A stretch of 64,000 nucleotides of DNA, taken from Aquimarina sp042434915 (GTDB lineage: Bacteria > Bacteroidota > Bacteroidia > Flavobacteriales > Flavobacteriaceae). The stretch is from NCBI RefSeq assembly GCF_042434915.1, contig NZ_CP170198.1, forward strand, positions 1,736,001 through 1,800,000. Reading direction: 5' to 3'. Of this stretch, positions 1 through 8,755 are shown one piece after another; position 1 is the stretch's first letter, and every line of letters starts with the position of its first letter. The position numbers and the translations under genes were made by a program. The notes under the pieces were generated by a model. That model did no database searches. It was not told the DNA's origin and saw only the letters and a list, made by a program, of their open reading frames with translations.

Positions 1-3000
1 ACACTTTTTGTTCTATACTATTATAAGCTGAATTTCTAGCCGAATTGGCTGGAACGCCTTCGAGAACTCCTACCAAAGTATATTCACCTAAAAAACGATT
101 ATATCTATATACCTCGGCTTCATTTGTACCTGCATTACCTCGCGTTTGATAAAATGCATTGATGATACCACAATTAATGACACCAGCATCATTTATTGCA
201 TCTCTATAATCTACATCACCACCACTACCTAAATCGCTATCTGTATCAGGATATTCTGAAGATGGATCAGTAATGCCATCATTAACATTGTACCCATCAT
301 TGATTGTACCATTCTCAAATTGATCTAATAAGCCATCATTATCTGTATCGATAGTTCCACCCGTATTATTTAATCCAGCTTCGATCGTGTCGTAAGTACC
401 CGAATTATCTGAATTTATATCTAAATAATCTGAAGTATCTACACCATCACTGTTTACAGGCGTAAGGCCATTTGTATAATTTATATCTATACCCGTACCA
501 TTTACAGTACCATTAGGAACGATGTATCCCGCTGTTGTTTGAGCTTCTATATTATCAGGGATCCCATCATTATCACTATCTAAATCCAAATGGTTTGCAA
601 CGCCGTCTCCATCAAAATCAAAGGGAGCTTCAACCACACCATTTACATCTCCAATTGATATGTTATTATCATCATCATCCAAATAAACTGGAACTCCGTC
701 ACCATCAACATCAGCTCTAGGATCTACACCACCACTCTCTACGATATCTGTAATTCCGTCATTATCATCATCTTCGTCAACTAAATCAGTAATAGCATCT
801 CCATCGGTGTCTGTAAATTCTCTGAAATCAACCTCTGGTGTAGTAGTAATATCGTTGTTATTGGTGGCACTAGCTCCACTATCTAATTCATTATTTACAT
901 CCGGTCCATCGGCTACATCTAGGCCTTCAAAGCCATCATCCAAACCATCACCATCGGTATCTTGATTTGCAAAGGTTCCTACACCAGCTTCTATCGTATC
1001 ACTTTCACCATCACCATCACTATCGGTATCTATATAATCTGGATTTGTATCTCCATCTGTATTTTCTACTGCAAATGCATTATTTCCAGCGAAGTCTACA
1101 TCATATTGATCATCGATACCATCATTATCACTATCTGTACCTAGAGGTGCAAAATAACTTGTGGTAGTCTGCCCCTCAACATTATCAGGAATACCATCAT
1201 CATCTGCATCAATATCTAAAAAGTCAGCATTATCATTAGCATTGGTATCGGTATCTACAGGTGTGGTACCTTCGGTAGGATCTGCTTGACCGTTGCTGTT
1301 ACCATCTGGGGCTTCTGCACCTGCACCTGTGATACTAATCACTCCATCATTGTTGGTATCCAATCCACCATTACCCGATTCAACCACGTCATAAATACCG
1401 TCATTATCACTATCTAGGTCAAAATTATTGATCACACCATCTAAATCAAAATCATAACGATCATCCACTCCATCAAAATTAGAGTCTATAAAACCAGCAG
1501 TATCTCCATCTATATAATCAGGAATACCATCGGAATCTATATCACTATCAGGATCTAAACCATTAAGATCAACACTATCTTCTATTCCATCGTTATCATC
1601 ATCTAAATCTGCACTATCAACTATACCGTCACCATCAACATCACATGTTGGCAAAGTAATTACCTGCGGTTGAGACGAGGCTTGATCTCCATAGAACCAA
1701 GAATTTATAACTCGAGTGTTACCGTAATCATCACAAAGGTTTTCTGTATTATCTCCTTCAGAAATACCAGCAGTGGCGGGAACTGTTGTATTTGGATTTG
1801 ATCCATTCCAAGCATGAGAAGGACCTAAAATTCCATCTAATAATCCCGACCTATTAATTCCACCAGTTGTTAAATTATTTGATTGATTGACAACTTCATT
1901 ATCACAAATAGCTCCAAAAGTAGTTATACCAGAGTCATCCCATCTTATCTCTAAATTACCAACCAGTGGGGCAACACCAGAGATAGAAAGACCATTATTA
2001 TTCAACTCTGCATCATTCATAGGTAAATTAGTTCTACCTCTATAATTAGTTAATGTTACTTCAGTACTTGTATCTCCAGCTACTGGATTTCCTAACCCAT
2101 CTATACCATTCCACGAAATCACATGATTTCCCTGAGTTAATTCGTAGGCTTCTAAAACTACATCTTCTGTACCTGATTGGTAACCACTCACCCCATTAAA
2201 ATTCAAAAGAATTGACACATCACCTGCTTCATTTAAATAAAAAGGCACATAGTATTGACCAGGACAACCATAAACACCCCCTATCAAGGAAGGAGCTGTG
2301 GTTGTTGTGGGCACAAAAACATTTTGATCAGGTGCCGTAATAAATACTGGATACCCGCCTGCTAATGTTGGTTGCGGATCAGTTCCATAAGTAATGGATC
2401 TTCTGGTAGTTAAAAAATCATTGACTGCATCATCATCATTAACAACACCATATTTATTCATTGCTAATTGATATCCAAATGGTCTAAAACCAGGTTGAAA
2501 TTCTACTTTTATAATTGCTCCATCATCTGTATACGCATGAAAAGAACCCTTAAAATCAAAATTTATACTACCAGTAAAGGTTGCTGGGTCATAAGTAATG
2601 AAGCTCCATTTTTGACAAAAGACTCTTCCATCAATTTGATTATTAAGAGTATCGGATATTGTAAAATCAAAAAATGTCAACATAAGATCATTTCCAGTCA
2701 AGCTACGTGTAACACCTCCATCCTCACTTTTATAGATTTCTATATAATAATCACCGTTAACACCAACACCAGAGGGATCGAAAATCTCTGGATTGTAACC
2801 CCCAGGAGTTGCTCCGCCAATATTGGGACCTGCAATTGCCTCATCATAATCATTTATAAAACCATTCGAAGAGGAGTCAACTAATGTTGGTCCTGATACG
2901 ATATTACCCGATGGATCTTTAATAACATAGTACGTTATTGCTGAAAGCCCTATTCCGCCCCGTTCACGTGGTTGAAAACCAAAATAAAATTGCTCATTTG

Positions 3001-3235
3001 AGAAATCATCAATTCTAAAATATATCCTTTGGTAAGCAGGAGCATTTAAAAAAGGCCCACCTAGACCATTATCATTAATTAGTATTGCCACTCCATTGTT
3101 AGGATCTGGCATAACTTGCTTGGTTCCATCTGCGTAAGAAGTATGGGCTGAAATAAATAATATAAAAAGAAGAAAGAGAATCCTTAGATTTTTTCCTAGT
3201 TTGATTTTAGTAAAAAAGATTGTAAAAATTTTCAT
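1..3235 (-). CDS. Large secreted protein with Asp-rich calcium-binding (thrombospondin type 3-like) repeats, C-terminus cut off
   Basis: The frame stays open from the ATG at 3235 down to the window edge, giving about 1078 residues with no stop, so the C-terminus lies outside. Residues 1-36 form a signal peptide (basic start, then a Leu/Ile/Phe-rich core ending near TSYA). Residues ~37-525 are a beta-rich region that I cannot assign. From about residue 528 to 1010 the protein consists of many DxDxDG-type repeats (DVDGDGIVD, DSDNDGI, DTDGDG and variants), the Ca2+-binding signature of thrombospondin type 3 repeats. A new domain begins near residue 1020 (CGIINAFYQTRG). In Flavobacteriia such proteins are usually exported by the type IX system and end in a sorting domain; that part is inference because the end is missing. 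The function is probably cell-surface adhesion or matrix. It is the last gene of the minus-strand group with the two-component system, but 340 bp separate them. Confidence 0.85.
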   Translation of the reverse strand, partial: MKIFTIFFTKIKLGKNLRILFLLFILFISAHTSYADGTKQVMPDPNNGVAILINDNGLGGPFLNAPAYQRIYFRIDDFSNEQFYFGFQPRERGGIGLSAITYYVIKDPSGNIVSGPTLVDSSSNGFINDYDEAIAGPNIGGATPGGYNPEIFDPSGVGVNGDYYIEIYKSEDGGVTRSLTGNDLMLTFFDFTISDTLNNQIDGRVFCQKWSFITYDPATFTGSINFDFKGSFHAYTDDGAIIKVEFQPGFRPFGYQLAMNKYGVVNDDDAVNDFLTTRRSITYGTDPQPTLAGGYPVFITAPDQNVFVPTTTTAPSLIGGVYGCPGQYYVPFYLNEAGDVSILLNFNGVSGYQSGTEDVVLEAYELTQGNHVISWNGIDGLGNPVAGDTSTEVTLTNYRGRTNLPMNDAELNNNGLSISGVAPLVGNLEIRWDDSGITTFGAICDNEVVNQSNNLTTGGINRSGLLDGILGPSHAWNGSNPNTTVPATAGISEGDNTENLCDDYGNTRVINSWFYGDQASSQPQVITLPTCDVDGDGIVDSADLDDDNDGIEDSVDLNGLDPDSDIDSDGIPDYIDGDTAGFIDSNFDGVDDRYDFDLDGVINNFDLDSDNDGIYDVVESGNGGLDTNNDGVISITGAGAEAPDGNSNGQADPTEGTTPVDTDTNANDNADFLDIDADDDGIPDNVEGQTTTSYFAPLGTDSDNDGIDDQYDVDFAGNNAFAVENTDGDTNPDYIDTDSDGDGESDTIEAGVGTFANQDTDGDGLDDGFEGLDVADGPDVNNELDSGASATNNNDITTTPEVDFREFTDTDGDAITDLVDEDDDNDGITDIVESGGVDPRADVDGDGVPVYLDDDDNNISIGDVNGVVEAPFDFDGDGVANHLDLDSDNDGIPDNIEAQTTAGYIVPNGTVNGTGIDINYTNGLTPVNSDGVDTSDYLDINSDNSGTYDTIEAGLNNTGGTIDTDNDGLLDQFENGTINDGYNVNDGITDPSSEYPDTDSDLGSGGDVDYRDAINDAGVINCGIINAFYQTRGNAGTNEAEVYRYNRFLGEYTLVGVLEGVPANSARNSAYNSIEQKV

Positions 3236-3577
3236 AGGCGCTGGTTATGAGTATAGATTTGTTCAACTTAACAGGTGTAAAGATTACCAAATGTTCTTAT
3301 AATTCATAAAGAGGAAAGAAAATATTAACACCTTTTTAGATACAAAACTTCTTTCATCGATAAAAAGCAATTACTGGCTTTTCTTCTTAATAATAAAAAC
3401 TTAATAAAGCAGCTTTTGAGAAGCGTTTCATGTTAATCTGACCAACTTTTAAAAAATATACTATAAAACAAATATTCACATATTTTTTAGAAGTCTATAT
3501 ATATAACGCAGGGCAGTATATACCGCCCTACCAGAATTTTTTAATTTAACAAAAAATTATACTATGCCTTTATAGCT
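3236..3577. other. Intergenic region upstream of the repeat protein
   Basis: This AT-rich stretch lies between the response regulator stop and the start of the secreted repeat protein. It must hold the promoter of the repeat protein, but I could not find a convincing TTTG-N19-TAnnTTTG pair on the minus strand. No ORF, RNA gene or strong hairpin is visible. Confidence 0.5.
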
Positions 3578-4252
3578 TTATATAAAACCACGCTTTCTAG
3601 CCTCTTCAAGCAATTTTTGATCATCTGCTTTGGCGATGGAAAACATCTCCTTTATTTGATTTTTACGTTTTTCTATAGCACTAAGGGACAAGCTTACGTA
3701 GTTAGGGAGGTTTTTTGTTTTGACACCTCGAGAAAGGTGATATAAAATTTTAAGATTTTTCTCATCAAGAGAAAAATTATTGTTCATCATTTTTCTAAAA
3801 TGGTTATTTACAGTTGCACTATAATACGGTGTACCACTGACGATATTATTAAAGGCCAAAAGCAGCTCACTAGAAGTCAAATCACTTTTGATCAAAAATC
3901 CTGAGGGATTAATATTTTTTAAAATGTTGTGTATTCGATGATCTTCTCGATGCATGGTAAGAATAATCACTTTGGATTTAGGTAGAAGTTTTTTTGCATG
4001 TTTGGCCAAATCTTCACCAGATGTTATAGTTCCATCAGAGGAAGGAGGCAATTTAATATCTACAAAAAGCATATCATAAGGCGCTGTTGATTTTGAAGAG
4101 TCTAAAATTAACTCATATGCATCATCACAGTTTGAGGCAATATCAATAGTTATTGCGTATTCTTTCTGATTCTCACCTAGCAATGTATTTTTATAGCCTT
4201 CTATAATCATGGGGTGATCATCAATCATAAGGACTTTAAGAGTCTTCTTCAT
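3578..4252 (-). CDS. Response regulator, receiver plus LuxR-type HTH
   Basis: A 224-residue transcription regulator. The N-terminal receiver domain has the acidic pair D11-D12 in MIDDHP, the phospho-acceptor D65 in LFVDIK, the switch Thr99 in ILTMH and the conserved Lys122 in FLIKSD. Residues ~160-215 form a helix-turn-helix that is a divergent version of the LuxR/NarL type. It lies 46 bp downstream of the TPR sensor kinase on the same strand, so the two almost certainly form a two-component system in which the kinase phosphorylates D65. The target genes are unknown; the secreted repeat protein just downstream is an obvious candidate, but this is inference. Confidence 0.9.
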   Translation of the reverse strand: MKKTLKVLMIDDHPMIIEGYKNTLLGENQKEYAITIDIASNCDDAYELILDSSKSTAPYDMLFVDIKLPPSSDGTITSGEDLAKHAKKLLPKSKVIILTMHREDHRIHNILKNINPSGFLIKSDLTSSELLLAFNNIVSGTPYYSATVNNHFRKMMNNNFSLDEKNLKILYHLSRGVKTKNLPNYVSLSLSAIEKRKNQIKEMFSIAKADDQKLLEEARKRGFI

Positions 4253-4298
4253 TAGTAGTAATTGTGATTAATTATGTTCGAAATTTTGGGTTATTTTG

Positions 4299-6368
4299 TT
4301 AACTAAGATATGATTTTTTTTTAAATTTTGATACTGGTATATTAACTATGATTTTTGTACCTGATTCTTTAGTACTTACAAATTTCACCTCTCCATCCAT
4401 TTGCTTAACTCTTGAATTAATATTACGTAGTCCGATTCCTTTTTTCACTTTGGCATATTTGAAACCGACGCCATTGTCCAAAACAACTAATTTAATAGAA
4501 TTTTCTAAATTTTTAAAACTAACTTCAATCTTTTCGGCATTTGCATGTTTGAAAATATTTTGAAGAGACTCTTGAATAATCCTATAGATATTAACTTTTT
4601 TAAAATCATCAATATCTTCCCAATCTATATTCTCATCATTTGATAGTGTAAAATCAACTTCGTGTATCGCACACTGATCACTAATTAAACTCTCTATTAC
4701 ATCCACATAAGCTACATCTGGCGAGAATGTCTCTGTTCCCAAATCATGCGAGATCAATCTAATTTCACGTTCGATAGACTTAAGCTCATCAATATACTTC
4801 GTACGATACTCGGTAAACCCATCATTTACTCGCTGATTTATACCATCCAAACTCAATCGCACTCCAAATAATCGACCCAAAACTCCATCATGTAACTCCT
4901 CAGACATACGTTGCTGCTCCATCTGGCGTCCTTCTTCAAGCTTTACTTGCTGATTCAAAAGTAAACGATAAATCTCTTGATTGGATTCTTGTTGTTTTTG
5001 AGAAAATAGTAACTCGTTATTACTTTGTCTTTGCCGGAATATGATATATACTAAAACAAAAAGTGCAGCTAAACTAACAACTGTTATTATTAGAATCTCA
5101 TTCTCTTTACTAATTTTTTCATTTTTCTCAACAATCTCGTCCGTTTCAAATTTTACTCTAGCAAATTTGTCGCTACTAATTCTTTCTTGATTTTGTAAAC
5201 TATCATTTAGTTTTATGTACTCGTGTGCATAATACAATGCATCCGATGTTTCTGCAATATCGCTTAGTAGTTTTAAAGAGTTAAGAAGCTCCTTATTATA
5301 TCCAATATCTTTGGCTATTTTTTTTGCAACCAATGCATACTCGACCGATGTACTATCCTGATCTAAAGAAGAAAAATATTCTGCCAAATGTAAATTATTT
5401 GTAATCAAACCAGGTTTGTCATTAATACTGTCTCTAATTTTCTTAGATTTTAAAAATGATGACAAAACACCCTCGTTTGTACCTGCCAAAAATTTTGCAT
5501 ATGCTATATTATCCATTAACAATGCTTTTGTTTTGGGTTTTTCTTCTAAAATTTCATCAAAAGCAGATGCTTGCATATAATAATCGATAGCTTTATCGTA
5601 TAATTTCTGACTCTTAAAAACAACTCCTATATTGTTAAGTGCTTGAATTTCTCTAAATTTACCATTCTCCATTCTACGAGCATAATTCAACGCATTTTGA
5701 TAGTTCTGAATCGCATCTTCATAACGTCCTAATTCTTTCGAAATAATTCCTAAATTGTTATAACAAGAATATAAATACAAAGGGTTATCTGCACTCTTAA
5801 AATGATCTATCGCTCGAATAATACTAGCCTCTGCTCCAACGTAATCTTTAAAGTTTTTTTGAACAATTGCTAAATTAAATAATGTGGTTCCATAATTAAC
5901 TCTATTGGGTTCTTCTAAAGAATTATATATTTTAACCGCGTTATAGAAATAATAAAATGAACTATCTAACTGATCGCGGTAGTTATAAAACGAACCTATA
6001 TTAACATAGGATTTAGCTATACCTACCGAATCCATTAATTTTTTCGATAATTTTAACCCTTTAAAATTCTCTGACTTAAACTCATCGTATTTCCCTAAAT
6101 AGTAATAAATTAACCCTATTCTTGTGTAGTTACGCCGTTTTTCACTGTCATCTTGTAATTTTGAATTCCAGTATGAAGCACTATTTGCGTTCGATAACCT
6201 TTCTTCTGCTGTAAGCTTTCGATTATTGGCACTATTTAAATATTTTGTCAACATCACTTCAGATTTTGACACATCATTTAAATTATCTTGATCATTTTGA
6301 TCTTTTGTACAGGAACACGCTGTAACTAAAATAATAGCTATGACTATTCGTTGTAATTTTAAAATCAT
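4299..6368 (-). CDS. TPR-containing sensor histidine kinase (HisKA_3 / HATPase_c)
   Basis: A 689-residue membrane sensor. A short hydrophobic leader with a lipobox-like ILVTAC (Cys18) is followed by tandem tetratricopeptide repeats over residues ~80-380 (for example ELGRYEDAIQNYQNALNYA). Then come one transmembrane helix (~426-444), a coiled coil, a HisKA_3 dimerisation box with the phospho-accepting His493 in SEELHDGVLGRL, and a C-terminal ATPase domain with the G1 box DNGVGF. This is the NarX/LytS-like architecture common in Bacteroidota, with TPRs as the extracytoplasmic sensing part. Both a lipobox and an internal TM segment are present, so the TPR domain may be tethered at both ends; the leader could equally be a cleavable signal peptide. 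The response regulator follows after 46 bp. Confidence 0.9.
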   Translation of the reverse strand: MILKLQRIVIAIILVTACSCTKDQNDQDNLNDVSKSEVMLTKYLNSANNRKLTAEERLSNANSASYWNSKLQDDSEKRRNYTRIGLIYYYLGKYDEFKSENFKGLKLSKKLMDSVGIAKSYVNIGSFYNYRDQLDSSFYYFYNAVKIYNSLEEPNRVNYGTTLFNLAIVQKNFKDYVGAEASIIRAIDHFKSADNPLYLYSCYNNLGIISKELGRYEDAIQNYQNALNYARRMENGKFREIQALNNIGVVFKSQKLYDKAIDYYMQASAFDEILEEKPKTKALLMDNIAYAKFLAGTNEGVLSSFLKSKKIRDSINDKPGLITNNLHLAEYFSSLDQDSTSVEYALVAKKIAKDIGYNKELLNSLKLLSDIAETSDALYYAHEYIKLNDSLQNQERISSDKFARVKFETDEIVEKNEKISKENEILIITVVSLAALFVLVYIIFRQRQSNNELLFSQKQQESNQEIYRLLLNQQVKLEEGRQMEQQRMSEELHDGVLGRLFGVRLSLDGINQRVNDGFTEYRTKYIDELKSIEREIRLISHDLGTETFSPDVAYVDVIESLISDQCAIHEVDFTLSNDENIDWEDIDDFKKVNIYRIIQESLQNIFKHANAEKIEVSFKNLENSIKLVVLDNGVGFKYAKVKKGIGLRNINSRVKQMDGEVKFVSTKESGTKIIVNIPVSKFKKKSYLS

Positions 6369-6500
6369 AAAAATTCGTTAAAGGGTCAAATTAATAAATA
6401 GATTTCAAAGCATAATAACTATTTCCCTTTTATTATACACATCTTAAAAATACGATGATACAATTACCTTTATTTAATTGTTTCGAAAAAAAATGCATAA

Positions 6501-6528
6501 AAAAAGCAACGAAAAATCGTTGCTTTTT
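6501..6528 (-). terminator. Rho-independent terminator of the small lipoprotein gene
   Basis: A 12-bp stem, AAAAAGCAACGA paired with TCGTTGCTTTTT around a 4-nt loop, lies 18 bp beyond the stop of the small lipoprotein at 6547. It has T-runs in both directions, so it could also work on plus-strand transcripts. Confidence 0.8.
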
Positions 6529-6546
6529 ATTTTTCAATAGATCTAA

Positions 6547-6708
6547 TTATTCTTCGTCAGTTGGTGGTAATATTTCTCCTCCAGCGTCTTCGGTAGCTAA
6601 AATTTCATTTGCATCGAGACCTATCTCATCATTAACGCTCTCTGATTCACAAGCTACAAACGCAGTAGCCAATACTAAAATCGCAAAAATAGTTTTAACA
6701 GTTTTCAT
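6547..6708 (-). CDS. Small secreted acidic lipoprotein, 53 residues
   Basis: A short gene read from the ATG at 6708 to the TAA at 6547. The product starts MKTVKTIFAILVLATAFVAC, a clear lipoprotein signal peptide with a lipobox FVAC. The mature part of ~34 residues is very acidic (many Glu and Asp) and ends PPTDEE. I do not recognise a family. The gene has its own consensus promoter about 115 bp upstream and a strong terminator directly after it, so it appears to be a real monocistronic unit rather than a chance ORF. It is probably attached to an outer or inner membrane leaflet. Confidence 0.75.
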   Translation of the reverse strand: MKTVKTIFAILVLATAFVACESESVNDEIGLDANEILATEDAGGEILPPTDEE

Positions 6709-6821
6709 ACTTAAATTGGTTTAATTAATAATTAACTATATAAAATTGTATATAGTTATACAAAATATACTTTTCAGAAAAAAATAAAATAAGACATTAA
6801 AAATCTTCTTACTTTACAATT

Positions 6822-6853
6822 CAAATATAGATAATAAATTTTAAATATTCAAA
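6822..6853 (-). promoter_or_regulatory. Bacteroidota-type promoter for the small lipoprotein
   Basis: On the minus strand a TTTG (-33, 6853-6850) is followed after 20 bp by TATATTTG (-7, 6829-6822), matching the TTTG-N19-TAnnTTTG consensus. Predicted transcription starts near 6815, giving a ~105-nt leader. Confidence 0.65.
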
Positions 6854-7409
6854 AAAAACATATAGTATTCAAATATTTACAGAAAATAAAAGAACCTCTT
6901 ACAAATTATAAGAGAGCAATTCCTATAGTTCAAAATTTCCCCGAATAATAATCTTAAGGAAACATATGGCAAATATATTATATTATACGCACTTACATTA
7001 TTGTGTAATATTTTACCTACATTAAAGATTTAATTAATTAAGGTTCTAGGTTGATGCATATGTAGTATGACTCAATTAGCTTAATCATCAAACTATTGAT
7101 TTACAGATCATTACTTAAATCCTCTAATATTACTGGTAAAGTAATATTATTATCATTGTTAGAGATACGAAATCAATTATTTTTAAGGCAACATAACTGC
7201 TTGCAATATAAAACTTTACTTAAGAAATAGTTTGAGGTTAAACCGCATAAAAAATACGCCTATAAATCAGACAATTCTTTGTTAAAATGTAGTTAACATA
7301 GTTTTGAAAAATAATCTCATAGGTAATAAGCATAAGGAAACGGTTATTATGCCATGACAAAATAAAATTCATTTTTGAAAATTTCATATCTTTACTTATC
7401 TAGTAGTGT
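6854..7409. other. Long AT-rich intergenic region
   Basis: The interval between the small lipoprotein promoter and the sirtuin gene holds no ORF of note, no recognisable RNA and no strong hairpin. It should contain the sirtuin promoter. A TAtcTTTA near 7387 resembles a -7 box, but its TTTG partner is only 9 bp away, so I do not call it. Confidence 0.5.
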
Positions 7410-8087
7410 ATGAAAAATATAGTTGTTTTATCGGGTGCGGGCATGAGCGCAGAGAGCGGAATCAATACTTTTAGAGATAGTAATGGTCTCTGGGAAGGAC
7501 ATGACATTATGGAAGTAGCATCACCTATTGGATGGAAAAACAACCCTCAACATGTTTTAGATTTCTATAACCAAAGACGTAAACAATTACTCTTGGTTGA
7601 ACCAAATGCTGCACATAGAGCCTTAGTTTCACTGGAAGATAAATTTAATGTTTCGATACTAACTCAAAATGTAGATGATCTTCATGAACGCGCAGGGAGT
7701 TCTAATGTACTTCATTTGCATGGTGAATTGCTTAAAGTACGTAGCCAATTTGACGAAAATTTAATACTAGATTGGAAAAATGATTTAATTATTGGCGACT
7801 TATGTGAACATCAATCGCAATTACGACCTCATATTGTTTGGTTTGGAGAGGATGTTCCTTTATTTGATCAGGCTATAAGTATCATCAAAAAAGCAGATTT
7901 AATTTTTATAATTGGTACTTCTATGCAAGTATATCCTGCGGCAAGCTTACTTAATTATGCTACTACGCAAGAAATATTTTATATAGATCCCAATCCACAA
8001 ATCAATGCTGTTAAAAACATAAAAATTATACAAGAAAAAGCTACTACTGGCGTAGTTACTTTGGTTACCTCGTTATTAAATCAGTAA
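7410..8087 (+). CDS. cobB: Sir2-family NAD-dependent protein deacylase (CobB-like), zinc site missing
   Basis: A 225-residue sirtuin that removes acyl groups from lysines using NAD+. The NAD-binding signatures are present: GAGMSAESGINTFRD near the N-terminus, TQNVDDLHERAG, the catalytic His in HLHGEL, and the later IGTSMQVYPA. A Tyr-x-x-Arg (YNQR) follows the first motif; in class III sirtuins this pair recognises succinyl or malonyl lysine. The segment between LHGELLKVR and RPHIVWFGE, which in E. coli CobB carries four zinc-binding Cys, here has only one Cys (DLCEH), so a zinc site is not expected. It is followed after 30 bp by a helical protein and then purB, possibly in one transcript. Confidence 0.9.
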   Translation: MKNIVVLSGAGMSAESGINTFRDSNGLWEGHDIMEVASPIGWKNNPQHVLDFYNQRRKQLLLVEPNAAHRALVSLEDKFNVSILTQNVDDLHERAGSSNVLHLHGELLKVRSQFDENLILDWKNDLIIGDLCEHQSQLRPHIVWFGEDVPLFDQAISIIKKADLIFIIGTSMQVYPAASLLNYATTQEIFYIDPNPQINAVKNIKIIQEKATTGVVTLVTSLLNQ

Positions 8088-8117
8088 AAGCAGTTCGTAA
8101 TAAAATAAGTTGTATTG

Positions 8118-8657
8118 ATGGATTTATTTACTGAATTAAACATTTTAGACCACTCCAAAGAAAAACGAAAAGCCTTCTGTCAACTACTAAACAACAAATG
8201 TATCTCTGTTCAAGAAATTTTGTATTTTGCAAAGCAAGTAGATAATCCTTTATCAAATAAAGCTTTTTGGGGGCTTGAGTTTATTTGTAGAGATTCACTT
8301 ATAAATCTGCTACCTCACATAGATGAATTTATTTCAATTTTACCCAAAGTTCATTTTAATGCAGGTGTAAGACCTGCCGCCAAAATTTGTGAACATCTTA
8401 TTGTTGAGCATTACAAGCATGAGAAACACGTTGAACTATCTCTTAAAATTCGTGAAGCTATAGTTACAGTTTGCTTCGATTGGCTAATTACTGATCAAAA
8501 AGTAGCACCCAAAGCGTATAGTATGACCTGTCTTTATTATTTAGGGCAAGAATTTAAATGGATTTATCCAGATTTGAAGGTGTTGTTACAACAAGATTAT
8601 ATAGCACAAACCGCTGCATACAGAGCTCGAGCAAGACATATACTTTCAAAAATATAA
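8118..8657 (+). CDS. Conserved all-helical protein upstream of purB, unknown function
   Basis: A protein of 179 residues using the ATG at 8118; a TTG one codon earlier is also in frame. I do not recognise a named family. The sequence is predicted to be almost wholly alpha-helical, with repeated helical hairpins reminiscent of HEAT/ARM repeats (for example VRPAAKICEHLIVEHY and PKAYSMTCLYYLG). No signal peptide or membrane segment is visible, so it is probably cytoplasmic. The position between the sirtuin (30 bp upstream) and purB (98 bp downstream) suggests linked transcription. Confidence that it is a real gene is high; its function is unknown. Confidence 0.75.
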   Translation: MDLFTELNILDHSKEKRKAFCQLLNNKCISVQEILYFAKQVDNPLSNKAFWGLEFICRDSLINLLPHIDEFISILPKVHFNAGVRPAAKICEHLIVEHYKHEKHVELSLKIREAIVTVCFDWLITDQKVAPKAYSMTCLYYLGQEFKWIYPDLKVLLQQDYIAQTAAYRARARHILSKI

Positions 8658-8715
8658 CACTCTATACCATTACGTTTTCATTGAACTAAAATTATTATCT
8701 ACCCATATAATCTTT

Positions 8716-8723
8716 TATCTTTG
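8716..8723 (+). promoter_or_regulatory. -7 box of a probable purB promoter
   Basis: TATCTTTG matches the Bacteroidota -7 element TAnnTTTG and lies 33 bp before the purB ATG. No good TTTG is found at the proper distance, so this call rests on the -7 box alone. Confidence 0.4.
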
Positions 8724-8755
8724 CCTTTTTCAAAAAAAATAACAACACAACAACT

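Noticed and set aside
535..1167. Three plus-strand ORFs rich in His, Tyr and Leu
   Set aside because: They are antisense to the Asp-rich repeats of the large minus-strand protein. GAT/GAC repeats read backwards give ATC/CATC, hence His and Ile-rich shadows.
6455..6724. Plus-strand ORF of 89 codons over the small lipoprotein
   Set aside because: The minus-strand lipoprotein with signal peptide, promoter and terminator explains this stretch. The plus ORF crosses the terminator hairpin.
7374..7394. TTTG and TATCTTTA as a sirtuin promoter
   Set aside because: The two elements are only 9 bp apart, where ~19 bp is needed.
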